64,000 nucleotides of DNA from Adiantum capillus-veneris (taxonomy: Eukaryota; Streptophyta; Polypodiopsida; Polypodiales; Pteridaceae): assembly GCA_014529385.2 (NCBI GenBank), contig CM043964.1:102628087-102692086 (forward strand), read 5' to 3'. The notes beneath the pieces were generated by a model. The model saw nothing but the letters and a program-made list of their open reading frames with translations, was not told the origin of the DNA and did no database searches. The translations under genes were made by a program, and so were the position numbers. Shown piece by piece: positions 41,657 to 51,327 of the stretch. Every line of letters starts with the position of its first letter. Position 1 is the first letter of the stretch.

Positions 41657-41960
41657 TTAAGAGATCTCTCTCTCATCCTTGCAAAGCTGAGCATAACTTC
41701 CTATATCTATATAGAGCTCTCCGTTTAAATAGATGTCCTCCGTTTCATTTTGTAGATCCTCTGCATGCATCCCATAGAGAGTAGCAGCTTGATGCTCGTC
41801 TGGCACCACCTTAGCCGCTTTTGAATGAGCATCTTCTTCGATCTCCTCCATTGATGCCGCTGTGATTGGCACACGGTAGCCTTCATACGTCCGTGCACTA
41901 CGAGGGGCTACCCCTATGACATACCACTACTTTGATGCAGACTTTGTAGGATGAAATATC
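41657..41960 (-). pseudogene. TNP2 transposase C-terminal tail (CACTA)
   Basis: After an intron-like gap (GTAAGTATG after the DUF4216-like exon, acceptor AAG near 41962) the minus strand reads IFHPTKSASK, a TAG, then WYVIGVAPRSARTYEG and an acidic tail (ITAASMEEIEEDAHS) to the stop at 41657. The W-Y/H-V-V after the DUF4216 part is usual in CACTA transposases. The splice phase is not clean, which may reflect decay. Confidence 0.6.
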
Positions 41961-42030
41961 ACTTGCCAAAGCCACATAACTTACATGAGAGCTTCCAAGC
42001 ACATAACTTCTAAAATTGGATGTTAACTAT

Positions 42031-42261
42031 TTACATACTTACTTGTTCACAATGCGTGGGTAGTACGAAAGTGTCTCTTAAGTCAATCCATTTCTTAGTT
42101 GAATCCACCTCAAGAAAACCAGACTCTCCTCTACGCACAGTAGCGTTGCGACCCTCCGTGATTATCTTGAACCATTGCACGTCGAACAAGTCAACAACAA
42201 ATACTCTATAATCAATCCTCAAAATCTCTTGTAGCATGCCGAAGTAAGTGAGTTCCGCCAC
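42031..42261 (-). pseudogene. DUF4216-like part of CACTA transposase
   Basis: The reading TYFGMLQEILRIDYRVFVVD, then LFDVQWFKIITEGR and GFLEVDSTKKWIDLRDTFVL ending PTHCEQV matches the DUF4216 pattern (YYG..., a W-F pair, and the C-x-Q-V end) that follows DUF4218 in plant CACTA transposases. It is a structural part of the transposase with no separate enzymatic role known. Confidence 0.8.
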
Positions 42262-42960
42262 CCCACAGAATTTGCATCAAAGGACCGTCGTCGATTAGAC
42301 TGTTCAAATTTTTCCATGATTCCACAATCTTGAGTAAAAACGTTTTTTGTCGATCCGTTCCATCCTAAAATGTCGACCTTTACACGATGTTGCTGTGTAT
42401 GACTTATACTACAACCAACAAAGATTATGAGTGTCCGCTCAAACATCTAGAAAGTCACTAGTCGTACATTGTAAACTTACCTTGGTCACGCAACCCCGAG
42501 AGTACTCCCACTCCTCCTCACTCACTTCTTCACCGCACTGTTGTGTGCTTTTCAATTGGTTATGCAACCATCTTAAGATCATGAACGTTGGTAGGCTCTC
42601 CAGACCCGTCAGATAGTGCATTAGTGGTCGTCTTCCCCGTCTCCACTCAATTCGTGCCCTTTGTTGCTGTTGCTTTGCATCCTCATATTGTGAAATCCAC
42701 TTTTGCATCACTGGATTGTGAAGCATGCAAAATCGGTTGATTTTAGCCTCTAGATCTTCCATCATCTTCTTCTCAACACCGAGATTGCACATGACAATCC
42801 CAGATATGTGCTCATCATCTATGGTTTGCCATAGTGTGTCCCAGGCTTTACCAAATCCGTCTAGCAACTCTCCAATGTACACTAGGGACTTTGATACCAG
42901 CCAACCTTCTGCCATGCTACCCTTCGAACATGCCTTTTGACGCACATATTTCTTGAGCGT
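42262..42960 (-). pseudogene. CACTA transposase, end of DUF4218-like part and linker
   Basis: From the insertion site leftward: LKKYVRQKACSKGSMAEGWL, then a helical linker with VEKKMMEDLEAKINRFCMLH and MQKWISQYEDAKQQQQRARI, then EWEYSRGC. The R-(N/Q)-x-A-x-x-x-G-S-x-A-E-G block is the well-conserved end of DUF4218. The upstream half of that block lies on the other side of the inserted element (50162). Confidence 0.8.
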
Positions 42961-45259
42961 TGTCGTGCAGCTCCGCTGCCATCATGAGAAAAAGAGCAGA
43001 GAAATGTAAGCTAAGCTTATTTGAAGCCTACTTGATTAATGGTCAGTGATCAGGGCTTGTTAACAGGCCAAGTTTAATTATTAATGTATGCTAGATGCGG
43101 CTAAAAAGGGCCAACAGATGCCTTAATGATGCCAAAAATGAGTATGCTTGACGGGAGCACATATAGAATATTATGATCTAGAATTGTAGTGCTTGAAATG
43201 ATCTACCGGCCTGTCTTTACGGCTCGTCGATTGGAGCTACGGTGAAAAAGTTATGGCAGTTTAAAGTTTAAGTCGATTGCAGATCTGTACCGGATTGGGC
43301 AACTGTAGCTGAGGTGATAGAAATGAAATGAATGCACGGGCCTGAAGTGCTCACTTTGTGGAGCACGTCGGTCTTTTTAGATTAGCAATCGGAGTTCCGG
43401 TTGCCAAGATATTGGCCGTTGAAGATTCACCGGGGACGGGCTCCGTACCAGTTCGGTCCGCTCGATCGGAGTACCATATGATAATTTTTGGGGTTTAGCC
43501 AAGCTGCTCTAGAATTAAAGATCCATAAGTGCTTGCGGAGCATTGTGTTCGGAATGTCGTCTCATGGGAAGCATTGATTGCGGGATTGACCCTAAGGGGA
43601 GAGAATCCATGATGAGACTATTGTCAAGGATTGCTCGAAAGAGATGTCGTGCTTCGCAGTGCTTTGGCCGACATGTATGCTAAATGTGATGCCCTTGCAA
43701 GTGTCTTGGCCGCCGATGAAGAAAACTGGCAAAGCCTTGGCCGCTGTGCATGCCAGTTGTGGTGTCGTTACGAAAGCACAAAAAGTTATTGTTGAGGTCT
43801 TAGTCGAGAATGTTGTCTGTTGGAATGTGATGATTGCTAGCGGTGCCTAGGTTGATATGCATGTCAAATGTTCTGCCTTTATTAAGTTTAAGGGCCGAGA
43901 GGCCTCCCATATGCACCAAAGGCCAAGGGGCATGGCCGCCCGCCCCAAACCAAATTAAATGGGCGCCCAATGGCCACCCAATAAAACCAATTAAGTGTGA
44001 AGCTAAGCAAGGAGGGCGAGCAGACAGCGAAGACGAGCGCTGGAAGGAGAAGAAGGGCTTGCGCCCGGCTGTGTAATGCTCCGATGAGGAAGCCGAAGAA
44101 GCGAAAAACTACCAGATTGCCATAGCGCACAGATTCGGACCCTGTCCCGCCGACTTTCACGCTGCTCCACACTCGGCCTGCCACGTCATGGGTTCGGTTT
44201 CCATGCCACGTCATTAGCGCCGGGCGCCACTGCATATGAGGCACGCTATTATTAGGGTGTGGTCTCTTTTGAAGGCGTATTGGCAAGATAGCGAGGAAGA
44301 AAAAGGGAGAGCAAGGAAGCCAACGAGGAGGGGAGGCCAACGAGAGGGGAAAGCCAGCGTGAGGCAAGAGAGGAGAAGCGATTCGAGGCAAGCCAACGAG
44401 GGTTGCAAGCCAAAGGAGACAGGAGAGAAGAGCTTGGTCAAAGGAGACAGGAGGAAGAAGCTTGAACGAGGAAGACAAGCTCTCGCTCTTGATTTCCAAT
44501 TCAACCAAGGCAAAGCTCTCGCTCTTGATCTCGAATTCAACCAAGACGAAGCATCTCTCTCTTGATCGGCAATCCAAGCTTGAAGAAAGGCAAAGCTTCT
44601 TTCTCTCTCTCTCTCTCTCTCTCGATCGCCATCGAAGCTAAGCAAGAGGCAAGAATCAAAAGCTTTCTCTCTGGAACTCCATCGAACCAAGGGGCAAGTT
44701 AAGGAAGGGAAGCAATAGAAGAACCATAAGAGCAGGCTAAGGAAGGCACTCGGAGAAGCAAGGGATGAAGCTTCAGATAGCAATTGAAGAACAGGAGGGA
44801 GTTAAAGTGCAGACCATGAGGAAGTTAATGTGAAGAGCATAAAGAGCAGGATAATTAATAACTACTGAAGCTTGATGATTGAGGCAGTGAATTGAATTGA
44901 AGCTTGCAGAATCTAATGGAACTTGAAACAGACAAAGCGACAAGAGATAATTACCATCATCATCATCAGCTAGAGATTGATTTAACATTCTTTTAAGTCC
45001 GGTGTCGTTAACGGCCCGGTTAATTCTGTAAAGCGGGAGCCTAAACTCCTAGTTAGCAGATGATCCAAGTTACGGTGTTGTTAACAGCCTGCCTTGGCTA
45101 AGGACTAAGTTGTACTCAAGTGTTAATAAATTAATTGATGATTACGGTGATTCCCATATTCAATTACATCTGTTGTTCTTGTTCTCTCTCTTTCACACCT
45201 CCCACAGCCAAAGGCCCGGTGCCTGCCCGGCTCACGTAGCGAACCCATATCCCCCAACA
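42961..45259 (+). repeat. 5' LTR of the non-autonomous element
   Basis: It starts TGTCGTGCAGCTCC and ends ATATCCCCCAACA. It carries PPR gene fragments (43549-43850), a stretch resembling the LTR at 55650 (43219-43460), a CT microsatellite near 44602-44622, and a purine-rich GAAG segment. A long antisense open frame (43888-44577) is also present in the 3' copy and shows no family. Confidence 0.95.
43549..43850 (+). pseudogene. Captured PPR gene fragment in the 5' LTR
   Basis: One frame reads VRNVVSWEALIAGLTLRGEN, then, after stops, LRSALADMYAKCDALAS. A second frame reads KAQKVIVEVLVENVVCWN followed by VMIASGA. R-N-V-V-S-W-x-A-L-I-A-G, A-L-x-D-M-Y-A-K-C and K-A-Q-x-V are signature strings of plant PLS-class pentatricopeptide proteins, which bind organellar RNA. 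The fragment spans about 100 residues over three repeats and has frameshifts, so it makes no functional protein. Confidence 0.75.
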
Positions 45260-45262
45260 TCT

Positions 45263-45278
45263 GGTGAACCCGACGCGA
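45263..45278 (+). promoter_or_regulatory. Primer binding site-like sequence of the non-autonomous element
   Basis: TGGTGAACCCGACGCG follows the LTR end by three bases. The TGG start and position fit a primer site. The matching tRNA is not certain. Confidence 0.6.
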
Positions 45279-45302
45279 AACGAGCCGGGGTGGGAGGTAA
45301 AG

Positions 45303-46538
45303 ATGGAGATGCCAGAGCAATTAAAGCAGTTTATTGATGATTTCAGCTCAAATAAATTTGATACAAATCTGGCAGTTACAGATTTGCCAAAAATGATGGA
45401 ATTGGTTCAGGGGTATCTACAGGAAGCAAAAGCCATGCAGATAAAAAAGCAGACTGATGATGCTATAGAGCTAGCACTTGATGCTGTTCGGGAGGAGTAT
45501 TATAATTTTCAGGGATATGATCTAGAAGGTTTTATTGCATGTTACGAAGCTGAGATGAAGAGCCGAAATGTTCCAGAAGATCGGATGATTACAGTTTTTG
45601 AGGAGGTTGTAAACTATGATTTTAAAAAGCAGGTTCAAGAACTGGCAGAAGAATATCCCACACGATGGGAGTATTTTGCAGAGGAATTTATTTACGAAAG
45701 CTCAAGGATTCTAGATCGGGAAATAAAGGAGATGACTGAACGAAATAAGGTTGTCTTCAGTAAAGGTGAAGGGGATCAGATGCAGATCCTCGACTATGAT
45801 GAATTTTGGGCACATATTTCTGCAAGAAGTAAAGCCAAAGAGAATGCTAAGGTGGAAGTAGCAAATTCAGTTTCAGAGGAGCTTAATTTGAGCAAAGAAG
45901 AAAAGGTAAACAATGAATTTAAAGCTGGAACAGATTTATATGATTTTTTTTCAAAGATTGCTTGCATGGACGTTACCTCTAATAATGGTTCAAGCAAATA
46001 CATAGACTATACAGCAAGTGGTTCACAAGCTGCTGACCTTGACATGGTTTCTTCTGAAGGAGTTCATCAAGCAGATGAGCCTCTACAAGACATTTCTAAA
46101 ATTATTAGCACTATAGGCGAGCAGGATAACATGTCTACTGCAGATGAGTGCATAAATAAAGCTATTATATACACAGTAGCTGATGAAGTGACTACGATTG
46201 TGGACCCAACACAGGATGAGCTTGAGGATGTCAATGAACCTATGATTGCTACTAACAATATGCTTGCAGATGATGCAATCACAGAAGAGGATGCTATAAT
46301 CGGTGAATTTCTGTCTAGATCTGAAGGATATGTTTATGGCAATATAGAAGAGCTTTCTGATGCATATACCTCTTCAGAGGGGGTGCCAGATGAGCCTTTA
46401 CAGCTCTATAATGTATTGCTAAGTAACATGGATGCAGATGAGGAATCAGAGGATGATATTGAGGAGTATGACGATTGCTTGGATCATATTGATTGTGAAC
46501 AGGTTATCGACATCTATGCTTGTAGATGGACTGCATAA
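45303..46538 (+). CDS. Acidic protein with possible capsid-like N-terminus (ORF1 of the non-autonomous element)
   Basis: This frame is 411 codons from the first ATG at 45303. The frame is open further up to 45264, but only with GTG and inside the primer site. Residues 1-180 are helical and charged: GYDLEGFIACYEAEMKSRNV, MITVFEEVVNYDFKKQVQEL, YPTRWEYFAEEFIYESSRIL. The spacing resembles plant Gag capsid regions (F/Y-G-x-x-x-x-x-F, then W-x-x-F before a short polar helix), so a Gag-derived packaging function is possible but unproven. Residues 180-411 are strongly acidic and have no knuckle or known domain. The frame is intact and has no stop, unlike most frames around it. It ends at TAA 46536-46538. 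Confidence 0.75.
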   Translation: MEMPEQLKQFIDDFSSNKFDTNLAVTDLPKMMELVQGYLQEAKAMQIKKQTDDAIELALDAVREEYYNFQGYDLEGFIACYEAEMKSRNVPEDRMITVFEEVVNYDFKKQVQELAEEYPTRWEYFAEEFIYESSRILDREIKEMTERNKVVFSKGEGDQMQILDYDEFWAHISARSKAKENAKVEVANSVSEELNLSKEEKVNNEFKAGTDLYDFFSKIACMDVTSNNGSSKYIDYTASGSQAADLDMVSSEGVHQADEPLQDISKIISTIGEQDNMSTADECINKAIIYTVADEVTTIVDPTQDELEDVNEPMIATNNMLADDAITEEDAIIGEFLSRSEGYVYGNIEELSDAYTSSEGVPDEPLQLYNVLLSNMDADEESEDDIEEYDDCLDHIDCEQVIDIYACRWTA

Positions 46539-47232
46539 GGAGATAACTCCTACAATTTTGATTAATGTTGAGACTTCCAAGGGTGATTTTCCCGAGGATG
46601 CTATAGATGAAGATCTACAGGATAAAGCTGTTTTTCATGATCAAGTTGAAATCCCAACAGGTGAAAATTCGTCTGATGATACAGGTCGAGAAACTCTCAA
46701 AGTTTTTCTTGATGGCTATGAAGCTAGAGGGGGTGATGATGCTGAATCATCCTTGATACGGCATGAAATGCACAGGATTTTTCATTTGCTTGGACAATGT
46801 GCCAAATGTGGCTGGATTTGGATGTTATTCCTATTGATGCTTATGTCAGTGATGTCTTCGCTACCAGTAAAAGGGAGTCAGGTTTCTTTAATGATTTCTA
46901 GTAACGAGCTTAAGTTGCCAACAGTTTACAGAATGTGGGTGTTGCACTATGCTTCAGGTGAAGCTCTAGTATATTGCGGAGCCCATCAATGCTATGTGAT
47001 CTCGATGGTGTTTGATCCAGGAGATTTTAAGGATATTCATAAGCAGATTCAATACGGATGGATATTGATCAGTATGCATAGTAATTGCGTGCTATTTGTA
47101 CCAAGGGTAGCATATTTGAACCAGAAATGCTTGATGTTGATTGATACAGGAAATGTATGCTCATGTGGATGTTATGATGCTCCAATGTGTGGAGAATTCC
47201 TTATTGTCCCGTTTGATCCTGGGGGTTACTAA
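46432..47232 (+). CDS. Overlapping +1-frame ORF (ORF2 of the non-autonomous element)
   Basis: This frame has 266 codons with an ATG at 46432, overlapping ORF1 by 107 bases. The overlapping part looks non-coding, while from about 46525 it continues the acidic style of ORF1 (DAIDEDLQDKAVFHDQVEIP). That suggests one protein split by a frameshift, or translation by +1 shifting. Further on are a hydrophobic run (WMLFLLMLMSVM, about 46820-46860) and a Cys-rich end (NVCSCGCYDAPMC). An isolated IDTG near 47140 recalls a protease active site, but the surroundings do not match. No family is recognised. Confidence 0.5.
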   Translation: MQMRNQRMILRSMTIAWIILIVNRLSTSMLVDGLHKEITPTILINVETSKGDFPEDAIDEDLQDKAVFHDQVEIPTGENSSDDTGRETLKVFLDGYEARGGDDAESSLIRHEMHRIFHLLGQCAKCGWIWMLFLLMLMSVMSSLPVKGSQVSLMISSNELKLPTVYRMWVLHYASGEALVYCGAHQCYVISMVFDPGDFKDIHKQIQYGWILISMHSNCVLFVPRVAYLNQKCLMLIDTGNVCSCGCYDAPMCGEFLIVPFDPGGY

Positions 47233-47807
47233 AGTGCAAGTTGCAGATGCAGAGGATACCACATGCCTGATGTAGAAGGCTGCAAGATGCAAGATTTTGT
47301 TTTCTAGATTATGCTAAGTTAGAAGAGTGTTTGGTTATGCATTGAATAAGATAACATGGTTGGCTTCCAGCTAACTTCTTTGGACAATTAATGAAGTATC
47401 TTCACATCTTTTGAGTTGGTTCTGTTAACAAAACTTGAGGTAAAGGACTTGACGGCCATTCCGTGTGCATACAGAGTAAGGCATACTTGAGCTTGACAGG
47501 GTTCCTTAAGAGAGAACTTAATGGTCAAGCCGTGTGCATCATTAACTGAAGCACTTGAGTCTGGCGGGGTTCACTAAGCAAATTATCCATGATTGAATGA
47601 TTTGAAGATACGGCAGATACAATTCAAAGATTTTTGATGGGCAGCTACTTAATGCTTAAGCTAGAACATTGATGATAGGGTATAAGCCTTATTTCATTTT
47701 TCATACGTTTACCAGGAATGTGAGTCTGATGATGGTATGGAGCTTAAGGTATCTAAAGCAGATGCAGATTGAATTGCTGTTGGCACAGACCGGAGGCTGT
47801 GTAGGTT
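47233..47807 (+). other. 3' non-coding part of the non-autonomous element
   Basis: No open frame with family motifs is seen. Two loosely similar segments (GGCCATTCCGTGTGCAT near 47452 and GGTCAAGCCGTGTGCAT near 47522) form a diverged direct repeat about 70 bases apart. Confidence 0.5.
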
Positions 47808-47820
47808 CAGAGGGGGTGAA
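47808..47820 (+). promoter_or_regulatory. Polypurine tract of the non-autonomous element
   Basis: CAGAGGGGGTGAA lies directly before the TGTCG start of the 3' LTR. Confidence 0.7.
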
Positions 47821-50161
47821 TGTCGTGCAGCTCCGTTGCCATGATGAGAAAAAGAGCAGAGAAATGTAAGCTAAGCTTCTTTGAAGCCTACTTGATTAAT
47901 GGTCAGTGATCAGGGCTTGTTAACAGGCCAAGTTTAATTATTAATGTATGCCAGATGCGGCTAAAAAGGGCCAACAGATGCCTTAATGATGCCAAAAATG
48001 AGTATGCTTGAAGTGAGCACAGATGGAATATTATGATCTAGAACTGTAGTGCTTGAAATGATCTACCGGCCTATCTTTACGGCTCGTCGATTGGAGCTAC
48101 GGTGAAGAAGTTATGGCAGTTTAAAGTTTAAGTCGATTGCAGATCTGTACCGGATTGGGCAACTGCAGCTGAGGTGACATAAATAAAATGAATGCACGGG
48201 CCTGAAGTGCTCACTTTGTGGAGCACGTCGGTCTTTTCAGATCAGCAATCGGAGTTCCGGATGCCAAGATATTGGCCGTTGAAGATTCACCGGGGGCGGG
48301 CTCCGTACCAGTTCGGTCCGCTCGATCGGAGTACCATATGATAATTTTTGGGGTTCAGCCAAGCTGCTCTAGAATTAAAGATCCATAAGTGCTTGAGGAG
48401 CATTGTGTTCGGAATGTTGTCTCATGGGAAGCATTGATTGCGGGATTGACCCTAAGGGGAGAGAATCCATGATGAGACTGTTGTCAAGGATTGCTCGAAA
48501 GAGATGTCGTGCTTGGCAGTGCTTTGGCTGACATGTATGCTAAATGTGATGCCCTTGCAAGTGTCTTGGCCGCCGATGAAGAAAACTGGCAAAGCCTTGG
48601 CCGCTGTGCATGCGAGTTGTGGTGTCGTTACGAAAGCACAAAAAGTTATTGTTGAGGTCTTAGTCGAGAATGTTGTCTTTTGGAATGCGATGATTGCCGG
48701 CGGTGCCTAGGTTGATATGCATGCCAAATGTTCTGCCTTTATGAAGTTTAAGGGCCGAGAGGCCTCCCATATGCACCAAAGGCCAAGGGGCATGGCCGCC
48801 CGCCCCAAACCAAATTAAATGGGCGCCCAATGGCCACCCAATAAAACCAATTAAGTGTGAAGCTAAGCAAGAAGGGCGAGCACACAGCGAAGACGAGCGC
48901 TGGAAGGAGAAGAAGGGCTTGCGCCCGGCTGTGTGATGCTCCGATGAGGAAGCCGAAGAAGCGAAAAACTCCCAGATTGCCATAGCGCACAGATTCGGAC
49001 CCTGTACTGCCGACTTTCACGCTGCTCCACACTCGGCCTGCCACGTCATGGGTTCGGTTTCCATGCCACGTCATTAGCGCCGGGCGCCACTGCATATGAG
49101 GCACGCTATTATTAGGGTGTGGTCTCTTTTGAAGGCGTATTGGCAAGATAACGAGGAAGAAAAAGGAAGAGCAAGGAAGCCAACGAGGAGGGGAGGCCAA
49201 CGAAAGGGGAAAGCCAGCGTGAGGCAAGAGAGGAGAAGCGATTCGAGGCAAGCCAACGAGGGTTGCAAGCCAAAGGAGATAGGAGAGAAGAGCTTGGTCG
49301 AAGGAGACAGGAGGAAGAAGCTTGAACGAGGAAGACAAGCTCTCGCTCTTGATTTCCAATTCAACCAAGGCAAAGCTCTCGCTCTTGATCTCGAATTCAA
49401 CCAAGACGAAGCATCTCTCTCTTGATCGGAAATCCAAGCTTGAAGAAAGGCAAAGCTTCTTTCTCTCTCTCTCTCTCTCGATCTCCAATCCAATCAACCA
49501 AGGAAAAGCTTCTTTCTCTCTCTCTCGATCGCCATTGAAGCTAAGCAAGAGGCAAGAATCAAAAGCTTTCTCTCTGGAACTCCATCGAACCAAGGGGCAA
49601 GTTAGGGAAGGGAAGCAATAGAAGAACCATAAGAGCAGGCTAAGGAAGGCCCTCGGAGAAGCAAGGGATGAAGCTTCAGATAGCAATTGAAGAACAAGAG
49701 GGAGTTAAAGTGCAGACCATGAGGAAGTTAATGTGAAGAGCATAAAGAGCAGGATAATTAATAACTACTGAAGCTTGATGATTGAGGCAGTGAATTGAAT
49801 TGAAGCTTGCAGAATCTAATGGAACTTGAAGCAGACAAAGCGACAAGAGATAATTACCATCATCGTCATCAGCTAGAGATTGATTTAACATTCTTTTAAG
49901 TCGGTGTCGTCAACGGCCCGATTAATTCTTTTAAGCGGGAGCCTAAACTCCTAGTTAGCAGATGATCCAAGTGACGGTGTTGTTAACAGCCCGCCTTGGC
50001 TAAGGACTAAGTTGTACTCAAGCATTAATAAATTAATTGATGATTACGGTGATTCCCATATTCAATTACATCTGTTGTTCTTGTTCTCTCTCTTTCACAC
50101 CTCCCACAGCCAAAGGCCCGGTGCCTGCCCGGCTCACGTAGCGAACCCATATCCCCCGACA
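47821..50161 (+). repeat. 3' LTR of the non-autonomous element
   Basis: This is the partner of 42961-45259. It is 42 bases longer because of a second CTTTCTCTCTCT/CGATC segment near 49480-49527. It ends CCCCCGACA, which pairs with the TGTCG start; the 5' copy has CCCCCAACA. A long antisense frame of 312 codons (48748-49686) is an LTR artefact without family motifs. Confidence 0.95.
48409..48710 (+). pseudogene. Captured PPR gene fragment in the 3' LTR
   Basis: This copy is closer to a canonical PPR than the one at 43549: VVLGSALADMYAKCDALAS and KAQKVIVEVLVENVVFWN followed by AMIAGGA. The upstream VRNVVSWEALIAGLTLRGEN is the same. The 5' copy has LRSAL and NVMIASG at the changed sites, so the 3' copy preserves the more ancestral state. 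Confidence 0.78.
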
Positions 50162-50760
50162 GCGTTTTCATGAAACGTTCTAAAAAGAACATCTATCTGG
50201 AATGTACTGTGCTAGCTATTTCCACATCATCAACTATGTGAGCAAGAAGATGCACCTGAATGGTTAGCATGGTAGTAGGAAAGTGTTTCTCAAACATGCA
50301 CACAACCTCCACACCGTTTAGTTTGGCGAATGGTATGGAGTCTATGTTGATCTCCTTTTGTGAGATCCATTGCACCAACTTCGCAAGTTTGTAGATTGTG
50401 TTACGGATGTCAAGAGACAAACATCCCTCAATGGCCATCGGTAAAATAAACTGCAAAACACGTGCAGCAATGATATTAAAGTACACACACAAATTTGTTA
50501 CACAATTCCCACTATGATATATTCCACTAGGAACATACCTGACACATTTTATGCCAGTCGTGTGACTTCAAACCGGTAAGATTTCCTTCTTTAGTAAAAC
50601 ACGTTCAGAGGGAGTGCATTATGCCAGTGGGGGTCCGCACAGATCGAATGGTCTCTTTTACTTTGTGTTCTTGGGCTCCATTGAAAATCCATGGCGCTTT
50701 AGGGAGTTTTATCGATCCATTGGATGCTGTCTGTGGCCAATATTGCTCCATACGATCCAC
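50162..50760 (-). pseudogene. DUF4218-like part of CACTA transposase, right of the insertion
   Basis: Reading leftward: WPQTASNGSIKLPKAPWIFN, VKETIRSVRTPTGIMHSL, then TCFTKEGNLTGLKSHDWHKM. After an intron-like gap come QFILPMAIEGCLSLDIRNTI and ENEXT-type hydrophobic helices with CMFEKHFPTTMLTIQVHLLA, then STVHSR, a TAG or equivalent, and FLERFMKT. L-T-G-x-K-S-H-D and L-P-x-A are the core of the CACTA transposase region before and within DUF4218. The frame joins LKKYVR at 42960 once the inserted element is removed. Confidence 0.85.
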
Positions 50761-50770
50761 ATTTCTAAGG

Positions 50771-51154
50771 TCAACCCTGGAAAGTATCTTTCTTGCCAGT
50801 CAGATGGTCACATAGTAGATTACCCATGTTCTTGAATATGTGCATTGGATCGAGCAAGTGATTGATCATGAGTCGGAGCCAATATGGTAACTCGTACCGT
50901 AGAGAGAGTCTCTTCATCCTTGGGGGCAAACCGTCATCACACATCTCCTTCTGCTCTAACCATGCTTGTGCAGACATCCTCAGTGGCTCTCTTCCCAAAA
51001 ATCCATCACGTAACACACGATTCTCTGGAAGATATGCTTGACGACCTTCGTAGATTTGCTTCTTCAATGAGGGTGCCCGACGTGCATTCAGTTTAGGTCC
51101 ACATGTGACACATGCTCTGTATCCGCTTGTTTGAAGCCCTGCATGTATACACAT
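50771..51154 (-). pseudogene. TNP2 core, central part (CACTA)
   Basis: The frame of 127 codons reads LQTSGYRACVTCGPKLNARR, YLPENRVLRDGFLGREPLRM, MKRLSLRYELPYWLRLMINH, LLDPMHIFKNMGNLLCDHLT. The D-x-M-H-x-x-K-N block is the conserved DVMHIEKN motif of TNP2 transposases, here P-M-H-I-F-K-N. This part contributes to the transposase catalytic domain. An intron or decayed linker separates it from 51328. Confidence 0.85.
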
Positions 51155-51327
51155 GATAATAGATAAGTTTGAGAAAAACCAAGATTTATAGTATTTGAGT
51201 TTAAGTGTAAATCACCTGAGCATTCTGTTAGTCCGGGATAGTCATGCATGGTCCACATTTAAATGCCTCTGATCAAAGCATTCCGTCAACCTGTGTGTCG
51301 GCTCATATCCACCACTTCTATGCCAAT

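Larger units (their letters stand above)
42961..50161 (+). mobile_element. Non-autonomous LTR retrotransposon with novel ORFs (LARD/TR-GAG-like)
   Basis: The element has LTRs of 2299 bp (42961-45259) and 2341 bp (47821-50161), with TGTCG...CGACA ends. A primer-site-like TGGTGAACCCGACGCG lies at 45263 and a polypurine tract before 47821. Host bases GCGT flank both ends (42957-42960 and 50162-50165). A 5-bp GCGTT reading is equally possible because of overlap with the LTR end. Excision restores the CACTA transposase frame. The 2561-bp interior encodes no protease, RT, RNase H or integrase, only an acidic protein and an overlapping ORF. The LTRs are very similar, so this is one of the youngest insertions here. 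Movement would need a helper element. Confidence 0.93.

Noticed and set aside
41896-41911. CACTACGAGGGGCTAC as left terminus of the CACTA transposon
   Set aside because: The transposase reading continues to the left of it to 41657, it differs at several positions from the right terminus, and the flanking triplets do not match.
48748-49686. 312-codon antisense frame in the 3' LTR (and 229 codons at 43888-44577)
   Set aside because: It lies wholly within the LTR, is Ser/Leu rich from a GAAG/CTTC-rich strand, and matches no family. The second copy reflects LTR identity, not coding conservation.
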